Positions 16,904 through 24,674 of a stretch of DNA of 64,000 bases are shown piece by piece. A model generated the notes under the pieces. That model did no database searches and had not been told where the DNA came from. It saw only the letters and a list, made by a program, of their open reading frames with translations. How positions within the stretch are numbered: position 1 is the stretch's first letter; each line of letters begins with the position of its first letter. The position numbers and the translations under genes were made by a program. The stretch is from Arthrobacter sp. zg-Y769 (GTDB lineage Bacteria > Actinomycetota > Actinomycetes > Actinomycetales > Micrococcaceae): NCBI RefSeq assembly GCF_020907405.1, contig NZ_JAJJOE010000008.1, forward strand, positions 310,001-374,000, written 5' to 3'.

Positions 16904-17371
16904 ATGTCTGTTGCGCCAACACGTACGAAGTGGGGATATGCCAAGTTCGGAACCGGCCGCCTGCCCGCCGCGGCTATCGCCGTTCCGGGCGGGCTGATCC
17001 TGGGAGCAGCAGGAGGTTGGCTGTCCGTCCTGGCCGGGATCGGCGGATCGAATCCTGCGCTCGGCTTCTGGGTCTTTGCCGCCTGCATCGCGATGCCGGC
17101 CGCGGCGCTGGTCTATGTCCTGGTCGTGGACCGAAACACCCTGATAGGTGCAACCGAACGCCCGGACGACTCCGTCGAATCCGGGTGGATCGACAAGGCT
17201 GCCTCGGGTTCCTTCATGGATCTGATCCTGGTGCTTGGAGCCGCCACTACCGTTCTGGCGTTCATCCCCAGGGAGCTGGTGGTCGACCTGAAGCTCGTCC
17301 TTCCGGCTGTGGTCGGGCTGGGCTTCGCCTCCTTCGGCATCCGGTACCTGGTGCTGCGGCGGAAAGGCTGA
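16904..17371 (+). CDS. Four-helix membrane protein of the XRE operon
   Basis: 155 residues with four transmembrane helices (LPAAAIAVPGGLILGAAGGWL, ALGFWVFAACIAMPAAALVYV, FMDLILVLGAATTVLAFI, LVLPAVVGLGFASFGIRYLV). A GGGAGG ribosome site lies 8 nt before the ATG. It resembles the DUF2178-like membrane proteins encoded next to small XRE regulators. The next gene starts 1 nt after its stop, and a transporter follows, so it may sense or modify the same signal; no function is assigned. Confidence 0.68.
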   Translation: MSVAPTRTKWGYAKFGTGRLPAAAIAVPGGLILGAAGGWLSVLAGIGGSNPALGFWVFAACIAMPAAALVYVLVVDRNTLIGATERPDDSVESGWIDKAASGSFMDLILVLGAATTVLAFIPRELVVDLKLVLPAVVGLGFASFGIRYLVLRRKG

Positions 17372-17372
17372 C

Positions 17373-17573
17373 GTGAAGAACCTGGTGCATGAGTCGCGGC
17401 AGCGCCTGGCCTGGTCCCAACAGCGGCTCGCCGACGAGTTGGGGGTATCCCGCCAGACCGTCATTTCCATTGAACGCGGACGTTTTGACCCGTCGCTGCC
17501 GCTGGCCTTCCGGATCGCCGCAGTCTTCAACAGCACAATCGAGGACCTCTTCTTTCCCGACGAGCAGCAATGA
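17373..17573 (+). CDS. Small XRE-family HTH regulator
   Basis: 66 residues, almost only a Cro/C1-type helix-turn-helix: LVHESRQRLAWSQQRLADEL, then GVSRQTVISIERGRFDPSLP and the LFFPDE end typical of the minimal YozG-like regulators. The start is GTG at 17373. Its stop overlaps the ATG of the MFS gene (ATGA). It probably represses the membrane protein-XRE-MFS operon through the TGTAAAGC pair upstream. Confidence 0.88.
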   Translation: MKNLVHESRQRLAWSQQRLADELGVSRQTVISIERGRFDPSLPLAFRIAAVFNSTIEDLFFPDEQQ

Positions 17574-18910
17574 GTCGCGCCGGCGCCAAAGAGGTACGGC
17601 CGAACCTGCGTCGCTATCCGGCTTTCGTCCGGTTTTGGCTCGCGTCGACGGTTTCCGACTTCGGAACTTATACGACCACTTTGGCTTTGTCGGTGCTGGT
17701 GCTGGTAACCATGAACGGGACGGCACTGGACCAGGGTCTGGTCAATGCTGCCCGCTGGGCCCCCTACCTGTTATTCGGTCTGGTTGCCGGTATCTGGATT
17801 GATCGGTTTCCCCGCCGGACGGTACTCATCGGCGGAGACATCGGCCGCGCCGTGATCCTCGTCGGCATATGCGTAACGGCGGCAGCGGGTGGGATCTCGA
17901 TTCCGGTCCTGCTGGTTCTGATGTTCGCCTTCGGACTCCTGGCGCTGACCAGCGACGCCGCCTACCAGAGCTTCCTTCCGCAACTGGTCCCCCGCTCCCT
18001 GTTGACTCGGGCCAATGCCCGGCTGCAGCAAAGCGACACCGCAGCCCAGGCGACGGGAACTGCAGTCGCAGGCGGCCTGGTGGCATTGGTCACCGCACCG
18101 GTGGCACTTCTTTTCGATGCCGTCTCGTATCTTCTTTCGGCAGCGGTGCTCCTGACCTTGGAACGGCCGGAACCTCCGGCTCCGGTGAGAAGCGGACAAC
18201 GGCTCCACCGGAAAATCGCGGAGGGACTGGACTGGGTGTACGGCCATGCCTACCTTGGTCCGCTGGCCTGGAGCACGCACCTGTGGTTCATCGGCTCCGC
18301 CATCCTCGGGGCCGTCCTGCCTGCGGTTCTTCTACTTGACCTTGGCTTGGGCGCCCTGGGCATGGGTCTGGTGCTGGGCTGTGCGGGCATTGGTGCGGTC
18401 ATCGGCACCACGCTCTCCACCCGGCTGGGCAACCGATGGGGTACGGGCCGCGTCATCGTCGCTGCCCGCCTCGCCCAGCCGGTCGCCGTCGTCCTGGTGG
18501 CACTGGCACCCTTCGTTGCCGATCCGGCGCACGACGGCGGGATCCACGGTTCACCGGCCGAGTGGCCGGGAGAGCTGTGGGCAGCGTTTCTGCTGGCAGG
18601 CGCGGGGCAGTTCCTCTTCGGTCTGGCAATGGGCGCCGAAGGGCCGCTGGAAATGGGCTACCGGCAGGCCGTGACGCCGGACCGACTCATTGCACGGATG
18701 AGTGCAACCATGCGCTCGGTGAACCGCGGAATGATCGTGCTCGGCGCTCCGCTTGGGGGCACCTTGGCAGCCGTTGCCGGAACTGGAACGGCGCTCTGGG
18801 CCGCGGCGGGCTTTCTCCTCTTGTCCGGGTTCGTGCTGCTGTTTTCCAAGTTCAGAAACGCCCGCATAGAGGTTCAGCAGCTGTCCGATGGAGAAGAACT
18901 CGTGCCGTAG
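17570..18910 (+). CDS. MFS transporter (DHA3-like)
   Basis: 446 residues with about 12 membrane helices. FVRFWLASTVSDFGTYTTTLAL, the cytoplasmic loop GIWIDRFPRRTVLIGGDIGRA and the pattern LLTRANARLQQSDTAAQATG are typical of the MFS DHA3 drug-efflux group, near the macrolide exporter-like branch. It is the third gene of the operon with a membrane protein and an XRE regulator, translationally coupled to the latter. Export of a toxic compound is the likely role; the substrate is unknown. Confidence 0.87.
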   Translation: MSRAGAKEVRPNLRRYPAFVRFWLASTVSDFGTYTTTLALSVLVLVTMNGTALDQGLVNAARWAPYLLFGLVAGIWIDRFPRRTVLIGGDIGRAVILVGICVTAAAGGISIPVLLVLMFAFGLLALTSDAAYQSFLPQLVPRSLLTRANARLQQSDTAAQATGTAVAGGLVALVTAPVALLFDAVSYLLSAAVLLTLERPEPPAPVRSGQRLHRKIAEGLDWVYGHAYLGPLAWSTHLWFIGSAILGAVLPAVLLLDLGLGALGMGLVLGCAGIGAVIGTTLSTRLGNRWGTGRVIVAARLAQPVAVVLVALAPFVADPAHDGGIHGSPAEWPGELWAAFLLAGAGQFLFGLAMGAEGPLEMGYRQAVTPDRLIARMSATMRSVNRGMIVLGAPLGGTLAAVAGTGTALWAAAGFLLLSGFVLLFSKFRNARIEVQQLSDGEELVP

Positions 18911-18913
18911 GCG

Positions 18914-19885
18914 TCAGGAGAAAGTGGCTCCCGCGCTGACATGCTGCGCGTTGGCCTGCTCCCAGTGCGTCACCATGCTCCCGCCGCCGTGGCCGTCGCC
19001 GTCGTCGATAATGAGTGTTGATCCCGGCCACTGTTGGTGCAGTTCCCACGCGGTGACGGCTGGGCCGGAGATGTCGCGGCGCCCGTGAATAAGCGTTCCC
19101 GGAATGCCGTGCAGCCGGTCCATGGCGGCCAGGATCGGCAGGTCGCCGACGCCCGCAGACGTCCAATAGTGCGTGGCGAGCCGGGCGAAGGCGATCCGGT
19201 AGGCGTCGTCGTCCCACCGGCGATCGCGACGGAAGCCGTCTGTGCCGATGGAGATATGGGTGTCCTCCCACAGAGCCCACTCGCGCGAGGCAGCGTCGCG
19301 GATGGCAGGATCCGGCGAGTTCAGCAGACGCAGGTAGGCTTCGACCAGCCGGCCGCGTCCGCGCTCATACCCAATCCCGCTTCGCTCTGCGTGCGCCACG
19401 AAGCGGTCCCAGGCTTCCGGGAAAATCGCGCCGACGCCTTCGGTGATCCAGTCCACTTCCCGCCGGCTCGTCGTCGTGACCGCGACCAGGACAACGGCCA
19501 GGACGCGCTCGGGGTGCGCCTGGGCATAGGCGAGGGCAAGGGTCGATCCCCAGGACACTCCGTTGACGATCCACTTCTCGACGCCGCGTGCTTTGCGCAG
19601 GGTCTCGATGTCACGGATGAGGTGGGCAATGGTGTTGAGCTCCAGGGGCGTGGACGGATCCGCCGCATGGGGGCGGGAACGTCCGCAGCCGCGTTGCTCC
19701 AGCCCAAGCACCCGGGTGCGCGTGAGATCGAAACGGTGCCGGTACCCGCTTGTTCCCAGCGTGCTGCCGGGGCCGCCGTGGAGGTAGAGCGCGGGTACGC
19801 CGTCGGGCTGCCCCCATTCTTCCCAGTAAATGCTCTGGCCCTCTCCCACCTCGAGCATGCCGTGCTCCCGCGGCGTCTCCCCCAT
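18914..19885 (-). CDS. pip: Proline iminopeptidase
   Basis: 323 residues, family S33 alpha/beta hydrolase. It has LYLHGGPGSTLG (oxyanion), LEQRGCGRSRPH, the nucleophile elbow NGVSWGSTLALAYAQ and a C-terminal TLIHGRRD and GDGHGGG with the catalytic Asp and His region. These motifs define proline iminopeptidases, which remove N-terminal proline from peptides in the cytoplasm. The frame is open to 20029, but GGGGAA 5 nt before the ATG at 19885 and the family length favour this start. It converges tail to tail with the MFS gene 3 nt away. Confidence 0.9.
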   Translation of the reverse strand: MGETPREHGMLEVGEGQSIYWEEWGQPDGVPALYLHGGPGSTLGTSGYRHRFDLTRTRVLGLEQRGCGRSRPHAADPSTPLELNTIAHLIRDIETLRKARGVEKWIVNGVSWGSTLALAYAQAHPERVLAVVLVAVTTTSRREVDWITEGVGAIFPEAWDRFVAHAERSGIGYERGRGRLVEAYLRLLNSPDPAIRDAASREWALWEDTHISIGTDGFRRDRRWDDDAYRIAFARLATHYWTSAGVGDLPILAAMDRLHGIPGTLIHGRRDISGPAVTAWELHQQWPGSTLIIDDGDGHGGGSMVTHWEQANAQHVSAGATFS

Positions 19886-20259
19886 CAGTTCCCCTTTTTC
19901 AGTCTTTCCGGCGCCGGGCCCACCGCTGGCGTCCGAATCAGGCTCCAGGACGCGATAGTTGCGACGGGCCCCGGAGCAATCCTCCACCGTGAGGCGGGAA
20001 ATTCCGAAAACCCAGTCGCGGCTGTGCACCGCGGACTCATGTGGAGGAGGAAGGAACGAAAGTCCCGCTTGGACTGGTCAATGCCGTCGAACGCGCGTCC
20101 CGGCGCGCCCCGGCGCGCCCAGCAGACCCAGGGCTAACCGCCACTTGGATAACTGCACCATCCAGGCAGGGACACGAGGTGCTGTCCCGTAAGCCGATCG
20201 ACAAGCGCTGTCACGTCGGGTTGAGTAGCTAGATTACGAGCGACCAGAGCCTCTGCGTA
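19886..20259. other. Gene-poor interval with decamer duplication
   Basis: No convincing gene. The only striking element is an exact tandem decamer CGGCGCGCCC at 20101-20120. A short minus-strand frame near 20134-20290 reads RRRYAEALVARNLATQPDVT and could be the tail of a decayed gene, but it has no start. Confidence 0.4.
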
Positions 20260-20296
20260 TCGCCGACGGCCAATTAGCCTGATTTGCCGTCGGCGA
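20260..20296 (-). terminator. Hairpin terminator after the serine hydrolase gene
   Basis: Perfect 11-bp inverted repeat TCGCCGACGGC/GCCGTCGGCGA with a 15-nt loop, 12 nt past the stop of the serine hydrolase. No T tract. Confidence 0.6.
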
Positions 20297-20308
20297 CGAG
20301 TGGTCGTG

Positions 20309-21280
20309 TCATCCTGCCGGGGAAACGAATTCCTCGAGAATTCGGAACCCCTGGCGGTCGACGGACCGGTGGACCGCCGCGAGCACGACGACGGCGGTGC
20401 CCGCAGCCCTGTCGAGTCCGATCCAACTGCTGAATCCGCCGGTACTTCCGTTGTGCCAAGTGATGCTCCGGCCGTGGTGCTCGAGGGTGATCCATCCGGC
20501 GCCGATGCCGACTCTGGGCGTGAAGTCGGCAACAGGATCGAGAGCCGACATACCGCGAGGTGTCCCGTCGAGGAGCGACCGAAGGAACCCGCTCATGGTA
20601 TCGATTGTCGCCCGGACACCTCCCGCGGGAGCGATCGCTTCGCCGACCCAGGCGCGCATGGGACGCCCGAAGCGGTCCGACCCTGTGAGGTCCGCAGGGC
20701 CGAGATCCTTCACACGTGCGGGAGTCGAGAACTCAGGGCCGAGAACGTCCTGCAGGAGCTGTGCGTAGCTGCTGCCGGCTGCTTTCGCCACGGCATGCCC
20801 GAGCAACTGGAAACCCAGGTTCGAGTACCTGGGTCGAGGGGTACCGACGCGCACGGTGCGCGTCTGGAGTAGAAGGTCGGCAAGGGAATCGCCGTAAGGG
20901 TTCTCGCCGCGGATCCAGAAGCCAAGGGTGCGCCGGAGCGGCTGCATCCCCGGTGGTAGGCCCGGCAGCCCGGACCGATGGGTAGCCAGGGATTCCAGGG
21001 TCACGGACCCCACGTCTCCGTATCCGTCGAGGGGAAGCAGTTCGCGAAGAACCATCGTCGGCGAGGCGAGGCGGCGCTCCACCACATCCCGATACAGCAT
21101 CCCGGTGAGCACCTTCGAGATCGACCCGATCTCGAAGGTGGAGTGGTGGTCGGAGCCGACCCTGGCTGTCATCTCGCGCTCAGGGGTGACCACTGCCACG
21201 GCTGTCGCTTGGGCAGGTGACCGAAACATCCGCTCCACTACGCGGACTAGTTCAAAGTCACCAATCCATGCCGTTTCCAC
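20309..21280 (-). CDS. Serine hydrolase, class C beta-lactamase / esterase family
   Basis: 323 residues. The penicillin-recognition fold is clear from its three signatures: SxxK in FEIGSISKVLTGML, YxN in RYSNLGFQLLG and the HxG-like WHNGSTGGFSSW. It is cytoplasmic, as no signal peptide is seen. Many such proteins are esterases or D-aminopeptidases rather than lactamases. The GTG at 21280 follows GGGAAGGA by about 9 nt and is preferred to the longer frame to 21337. Upstream lie two identical-arm palindromes that probably bind a repressor. Confidence 0.83.
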   Translation of the reverse strand: METAWIGDFELVRVVERMFRSPAQATAVAVVTPEREMTARVGSDHHSTFEIGSISKVLTGMLYRDVVERRLASPTMVLRELLPLDGYGDVGSVTLESLATHRSGLPGLPPGMQPLRRTLGFWIRGENPYGDSLADLLLQTRTVRVGTPRPRYSNLGFQLLGHAVAKAAGSSYAQLLQDVLGPEFSTPARVKDLGPADLTGSDRFGRPMRAWVGEAIAPAGGVRATIDTMSGFLRSLLDGTPRGMSALDPVADFTPRVGIGAGWITLEHHGRSITWHNGSTGGFSSWIGLDRAAGTAVVVLAAVHRSVDRQGFRILEEFVSPAG

Positions 21281-21332
21281 AACGGGACGTCCTTCCCTAG
21301 GTCCACAGGATGAGAAGCACCACCGAACTCGG

Positions 21333-21400
21333 GTCAACCCAAGTTGACACTACTTGGGCAACCATAATTGGCAGGTCAAAAGCTGTCAACGTTAGTTGAC
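21333..21400. promoter_or_regulatory. Two GTCAAC-N4-GTTGAC palindromes upstream of the serine hydrolase
   Basis: GTCAAC-CCAA-GTTGAC at 21333-21348 and GTCAAC-GTTA-GTTGAC at 21385-21400, each with perfect 6-bp arms and centres 52 bp (about five helical turns) apart. A further CCCAAGT/ACTTGGG repeat (21338-21358) overlaps the first. This is the look of a TetR-type double operator, but no intact regulator gene adjoins it. Confidence 0.6.
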
Positions 21401-21565
21401 GATACCCGCCGACGAGCTCACACATAGTGGCGTATCAGTGAGCCTGGGCGCCAGCGTCTACGACCCCTCGGATCCCGTTGGGCGTCTTCTCTTCAACATC
21501 CTCGGCATGGTCGCCGAGTTCGAGGCCGCGCTCATTCACCTAAGGACCCGCGAGGAGCTGTCTTT
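21396..21565 (+). pseudogene. Fragment of a serine recombinase (resolvase/invertase)
   Basis: The frame reads GVSVSLGASVYDPSDPVGRL followed by LFNILGMVAEFEAALIHLRT, which matches the central part of the catalytic domain of Tn3-type resolvases/invertases (DPxGRLxFxxxxxxAEFExxLI). The N-terminal catalytic Ser region and the C-terminal DNA-binding domain are absent. After LRTREEL the frame loses similarity. A relic of a mobile element. Confidence 0.75.
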
Positions 21566-21745
21566 ACCCACTGAGAACGTCATTATGCAGGCCGAAAATC
21601 CTTCCAAGGCGTGGATGTTTAACGCCGAGTCCTGGACCACGGCCGCCACGGAGCTCCAGACCCGGTGCGAGCCCTACGAGGCCGCCAGGTAGGTCTCGTA
21701 ATCCGGTCCCTCACGGGGACGGGTTCTCCATCCGGGGCCGATGCC

Positions 21746-21940
21746 CTACGGCTGTCGGTACCGCACTGCGAGGGCATCTTGCGTGAGGGCGCGGAACATC
21801 TCGGTCATATAGACAGCGACACTCGCATACTGCGCAATTAGGTCAGCACCGTCGTCGCCGAGTGCGGCTCGAACTGGGTCGAGCGCTGGCGTGGCTGCAT
21901 GGCATCTCCTATAAGTAAATGGATACTTACTTGTGGCCAA
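21746..21940 (-). CDS. Short ORF divergent from TetR remnant, doubtful
   Basis: The frame encodes ALDPVRAALGDDGADLIAQY and VYMTEMFRALTQDALAVRYR, which has coding character but no clear start in frame; an ATG with a TATAGGAG site upstream (near 21902) is in another frame, so the gene may be frameshifted. It could be the intact end of a gene once controlled by the TetR regulator on the other side of the 21912-21929 palindrome. No family is recognised. Confidence 0.3.
   Translation of the reverse strand: MATSKYPFTYRRCHAATPALDPVRAALGDDGADLIAQYASVAVYMTEMFRALTQDALAVRYRQP
21912..21929. promoter_or_regulatory. TAAGTA-N6-TACTTA palindrome
   Basis: Perfect 6-bp arms with a 6-nt centre between the short minus-strand ORF and the TetR remnant. 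TetR-family operators often have this AAGTAAGTA look. Confidence 0.5.
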
Positions 21941-22297
21941 GAATGTCCCGCCGCGTCCCGAGGACCTCGCAGGCTGGGCCGGGGATGTGTTCGACCATCA
22001 TCAGCGTTTCCCCGAAGTCCTCCGCCTGAGCATGTGGGCTCAGCTCGAGCGGCCGGAGGCCACCGCCGAGCCGAGCGATATCTATCGGAACAAAACGCTC
22101 GCCGTCGCGACGGCTGCCGCACGCCCGCTGTCCGCCGTCGACGTTCTGGTCTTCATCTACGCCATCGCGCAGGCCTGGCAGCTCTCTCCGGAAGGGCTTA
22201 CCGGTCTCGCGGAAACCCGGACAGGGGTGAGGAAGTTGCCGCTCGCCGGCAAGCGGTCGTCACCGCGGTCGAGCGAATGCTGCAAGCTCGAGCCTGA
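21933..22297 (+). pseudogene. Decayed TetR-family regulator (ligand domain only)
   Basis: The frame from 21933 reads as the C-terminal ligand-binding part of a TetR regulator (LAGWAGDVFDHHQRFPEVLR, then VDVLVFIYAIAQAWQLSPEG). The helix-turn-helix half is missing. Near 22200 the reading shifts: the family-like end RRQAVVTAVERMLQARA is found in another frame and stops at 22297. It is thus both truncated at the 5' end and frameshifted. Confidence 0.65.
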
Positions 22298-22355
22298 CTC
22301 GACACCCCCAGGCTGCAGCACTAACCGTTCACGGTCCCGCCTGATCCTGCTGTCG

Positions 22356-22673
22356 TCAGTGGACAGCGCCCAGTTCGATGAGCAGCACACCACCGGCAAT
22401 AAGGACTATTCCCAGGCCCATCAGCCAGGTGAAGGGTTCCTTGAACAAGACCCTGCCGATGACTGCTGTCAGGGCGACGCCGGCGGCTGCCCAGATCCCG
22501 TAGGCGATGCCCAATGGCAGGCCGTTGGCGAGGGTGAGGGTAAGCATGACGAACGCAACCAGGTAGCCGACGGCGACCCCGCCGTACCAGCGCCTGTCAT
22601 TTACGGCGAGGCGAAGGCAAACAGTGCCTGCCACTTCGAAGAGGATCGCTCCGATCAGGAACAAGTAAGCCAT
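22356..22673 (-). CDS. SMR family transporter subunit (EmrE/SugE type)
   Basis: 105 residues with four helices. The essential membrane glutamate is Glu13 in AILFEVAGT; GIAYGIWAAAGVALTAVIG and FKEPFTWLMGLGIVLIAGG are the conserved SMR segments. SMR proteins export cations, guanidinium compounds or lipophilic cations by proton antiport. Its ATG overlaps the stop of the preceding SMR gene by one base (TAATG), so the two are likely to form a heteromeric pair. The pair lies downstream of the arsenic genes on the same strand. Confidence 0.9.
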   Translation of the reverse strand: MAYLFLIGAILFEVAGTVCLRLAVNDRRWYGGVAVGYLVAFVMLTLTLANGLPLGIAYGIWAAAGVALTAVIGRVLFKEPFTWLMGLGIVLIAGGVLLIELGAVH

Positions 22674-23029
22674 TAGGCGGATTCGGCTTTCTCATGTGCC
22701 GCTTGTGATCCGAGTTCGACGCAGAGCACCCCGGCGATGACAACGGCGATACCAATGCCCATCAGCAGGGTGAGCGGTTCCCCGAAGATGACCAGGGAAC
22801 CGATGGCGGTCAGGGCGACGCCGCTTGCACCCCACACGCCGTAGGCGACACCCAAGGCCATGCCGGTGCGCAGCACACCGGCGAGCAGGATGAAGGAGCC
22901 AAGATAGCCGGCCGCGACCACCGCATAGAGGCCGGCATGCTCCAACGCACCTTTGAGCGAGAGCGACGCCGCCACTTCAGCGAGGATGGCGGCGGACAGG
23001 AGCATCCACCCTTTTGTGCTGTTGCTCAT
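22673..23029 (-). CDS. SMR family transporter, first of a pair
   Basis: 118 residues, four helices, with Glu18 in AILAEVAASLSLKGA as the proton/substrate carboxylate, GVAYGVWGASGVALTAIGSL and GEPLTLLMGIGIAVVIAGVL. A longer tail (GSQAAHEKAESA) than its partner suggests fixed topology in a heterodimer. AAGGAA 6 nt before the ATG at 23029 fixes the start; the open frame runs further upstream but through the flavoprotein gene. It starts 55 bp past the flavoprotein stop, so it may be the last part of the arsenic operon. Confidence 0.88.
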   Translation of the reverse strand: MSNSTKGWMLLSAAILAEVAASLSLKGALEHAGLYAVVAAGYLGSFILLAGVLRTGMALGVAYGVWGASGVALTAIGSLVIFGEPLTLLMGIGIAVVIAGVLCVELGSQAAHEKAESA

Positions 23030-23084
23030 CGAACGGTTCCTTCGGTGACGACGTGTGGTGGGACCTACGGCATCGTATCCGGAA

Positions 23085-24641
23085 CTAGTTTCCCCGTTCT
23101 CCGGAGCGACCGTGTTCCAGGCCGGTAGGAATACCGAGGAACGCCGGTTCCGGCGCCGCGCAGCAGGAGTCAGCAGCGGGCGTAGCAGCAGCCGGCTCCG
23201 GTGCCGAGCAGCAGGAATCAGCCGGTGCAGCAGCAGCCGGCTCCGGTACCGAGCAGCAGGAATCAACCGGTGCAGCAGCAGCCGGTTCCGGCACACCACA
23301 GCAGGCGGAGTCCCCCTGATCAGCCTGAGCAGCGCCGGCGTCGGTGCCGCAGCTGGACACGGTGTCGCAGCTGCCGCCCAGATCCGTGGAGCAGACCCCG
23401 GTTTCGGGCAGCACGAGTTCGACGTCGTCGGCCGCCTTCTGGTCTCCGGCCAGGGCTGCGGCAATGGAACGGACCTGCTCGTAGCCGGTGGCCATCAGGA
23501 ATGTCGGCGCCCGGCCGTAGGACTTCATACCGACGATGTAGAAGTCCTTTTCCGGGTGGGACAGCAGCCGCGCGCCGTGCGGTGTCACGGTGCCGCAGCT
23601 GTGGAACTCCGGGTCAATAAGCGGCCCGAGTGCCCGCGGAGCTTCCACAGCCGGGTCGAGATCAAGGCGGACTTCCCGCAGCATGTCCAGGTTCGGCCGG
23701 AAGCCGGTGGCCGGAACCAGCAGATCGACGTCCAACTGCGTCTCCCCGCAGGGCGTGGCCCCGACGACGGTCAGGGTGTCCGCGCTCTTGAAGCCGGTGA
23801 TGGTGAACGAGGTGTGCAGTGTGATGCGGCCTTCCTCGACCAGGGTCCGCAGCCGGCTGCCCAGCGCACCGCGGGCAGGCAGCCCGTCAAGGTCGCCGCC
23901 GCCGTACACGCTTGCCGCCGAGGACCGGCGGATGGCCCAGCTGATCCGGGTTTCCGGCTCCTGCTCGGCCAGCTCCCCCAGTGCCAGCAGCGTATTGGCG
24001 GCCGAATGGCCGGCGCCGACCACCAGGACGTGCTTGCCGCCGAAACGGGCACGGTCTCGGCCGACGATGTCCGGCAGCGGAGCGGTGATGAAGCCCGACG
24101 CGTAGGCCGCGGCCTCCCCCGGTGCTGCAAGTCCTGCCGAGCCCAGCGGGTTCGGAGAGTTCCAGGTACCGGACGCGTCGATGACGGCCCGCACCCGGTG
24201 GTCAGCGGTTGTGCCGTCGGCGTTCCGGACGCGGACCAGGAACGGGGTGGTATCCCGTCCGCCGGTGCGGGTCTTGTCCAGGCCTTCGCGGCTGACGGCA
24301 ACAACCTCGCTGTCCGTGTGCAGGGCGTTCCGGATGGCGGGGACGGCGGCCAGCGGCAGCAGATACTGCTCGAGGAGTTCCGCGCCGGTCGGCAGGGTTT
24401 CGGCATCCGGTTCCTGCCAGCCGGTACGTGCGAGCAATCGGCGGGCGGCAGCGTCGACGTCGTACTGCCACGGCGAGAACAGCCGGATGTGTCCCCAGCG
24501 GCGGACGGCGGCGGCGGGCGCATCGCCGGCTTCGAAGATGACCGGCGTCAGTCCGCGTTCAAGCAGATGGGCGGCGGCAGCCAGGCCGACGGGGCCGGAG
24601 CCGATGACGGCGACTGGAAGCTGGGACAGATCAGTGTTCAT
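23085..24641 (-). CDS. ArsO-like flavin-dependent oxidoreductase with cysteine-rich tail
   Basis: 518 residues. Residues 1-413 form a two-dinucleotide-fold flavoprotein: FAD motif VAVIGSGPVGLAAAAHLLERG, the FSPWQYDVD segment, and the NAD(P)H motif VLVVGAGHSAANTLLALGE, followed by LLVPATGFRPN. This is the look of the ArsO-type monooxygenases found in arsenic clusters. From about residue 414 it carries an unusual 105-residue tail with eleven cysteines: three singles, then four Cys-Cys pairs in repeats of the type DSCCSVPEPAAAAP. It starts 34 nt after the arsC stop and belongs to the acr3-arsC operon. The tail may bind As(III) (inference). Confidence 0.85.
   Translation of the reverse strand: MNTDLSQLPVAVIGSGPVGLAAAAHLLERGLTPVIFEAGDAPAAAVRRWGHIRLFSPWQYDVDAAARRLLARTGWQEPDAETLPTGAELLEQYLLPLAAVPAIRNALHTDSEVVAVSREGLDKTRTGGRDTTPFLVRVRNADGTTADHRVRAVIDASGTWNSPNPLGSAGLAAPGEAAAYASGFITAPLPDIVGRDRARFGGKHVLVVGAGHSAANTLLALGELAEQEPETRISWAIRRSSAASVYGGGDLDGLPARGALGSRLRTLVEEGRITLHTSFTITGFKSADTLTVVGATPCGETQLDVDLLVPATGFRPNLDMLREVRLDLDPAVEAPRALGPLIDPEFHSCGTVTPHGARLLSHPEKDFYIVGMKSYGRAPTFLMATGYEQVRSIAAALAGDQKAADDVELVLPETGVCSTDLGGSCDTVSSCGTDAGAAQADQGDSACCGVPEPAAAAPVDSCCSVPEPAAAAPADSCCSAPEPAAATPAADSCCAAPEPAFLGIPTGLEHGRSGERGN
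23160..23311 (-). repeat. 45-48 bp tandem repeats coding the Cys-Cys tail
   Basis: Three adjacent units (two of 45 bp, one of 48 bp) with very similar bases, each coding one vicinal cysteine pair plus a Pro/Ala/Glu linker; a fourth, more divergent unit codes the first pair. The repeat length is a multiple of three, so copy changes keep the frame. Confidence 0.8.
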
Positions 24642-24674
24642 TGGTGCTTTTCCTCAAGGAGTACGAAGGTTTTG

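Noticed and set aside
20309-21280. Beta-lactamase resistance gene
   Set aside because: It has SxxK/YxN motifs but no signal peptide, so an intracellular esterase-type function is at least as likely.
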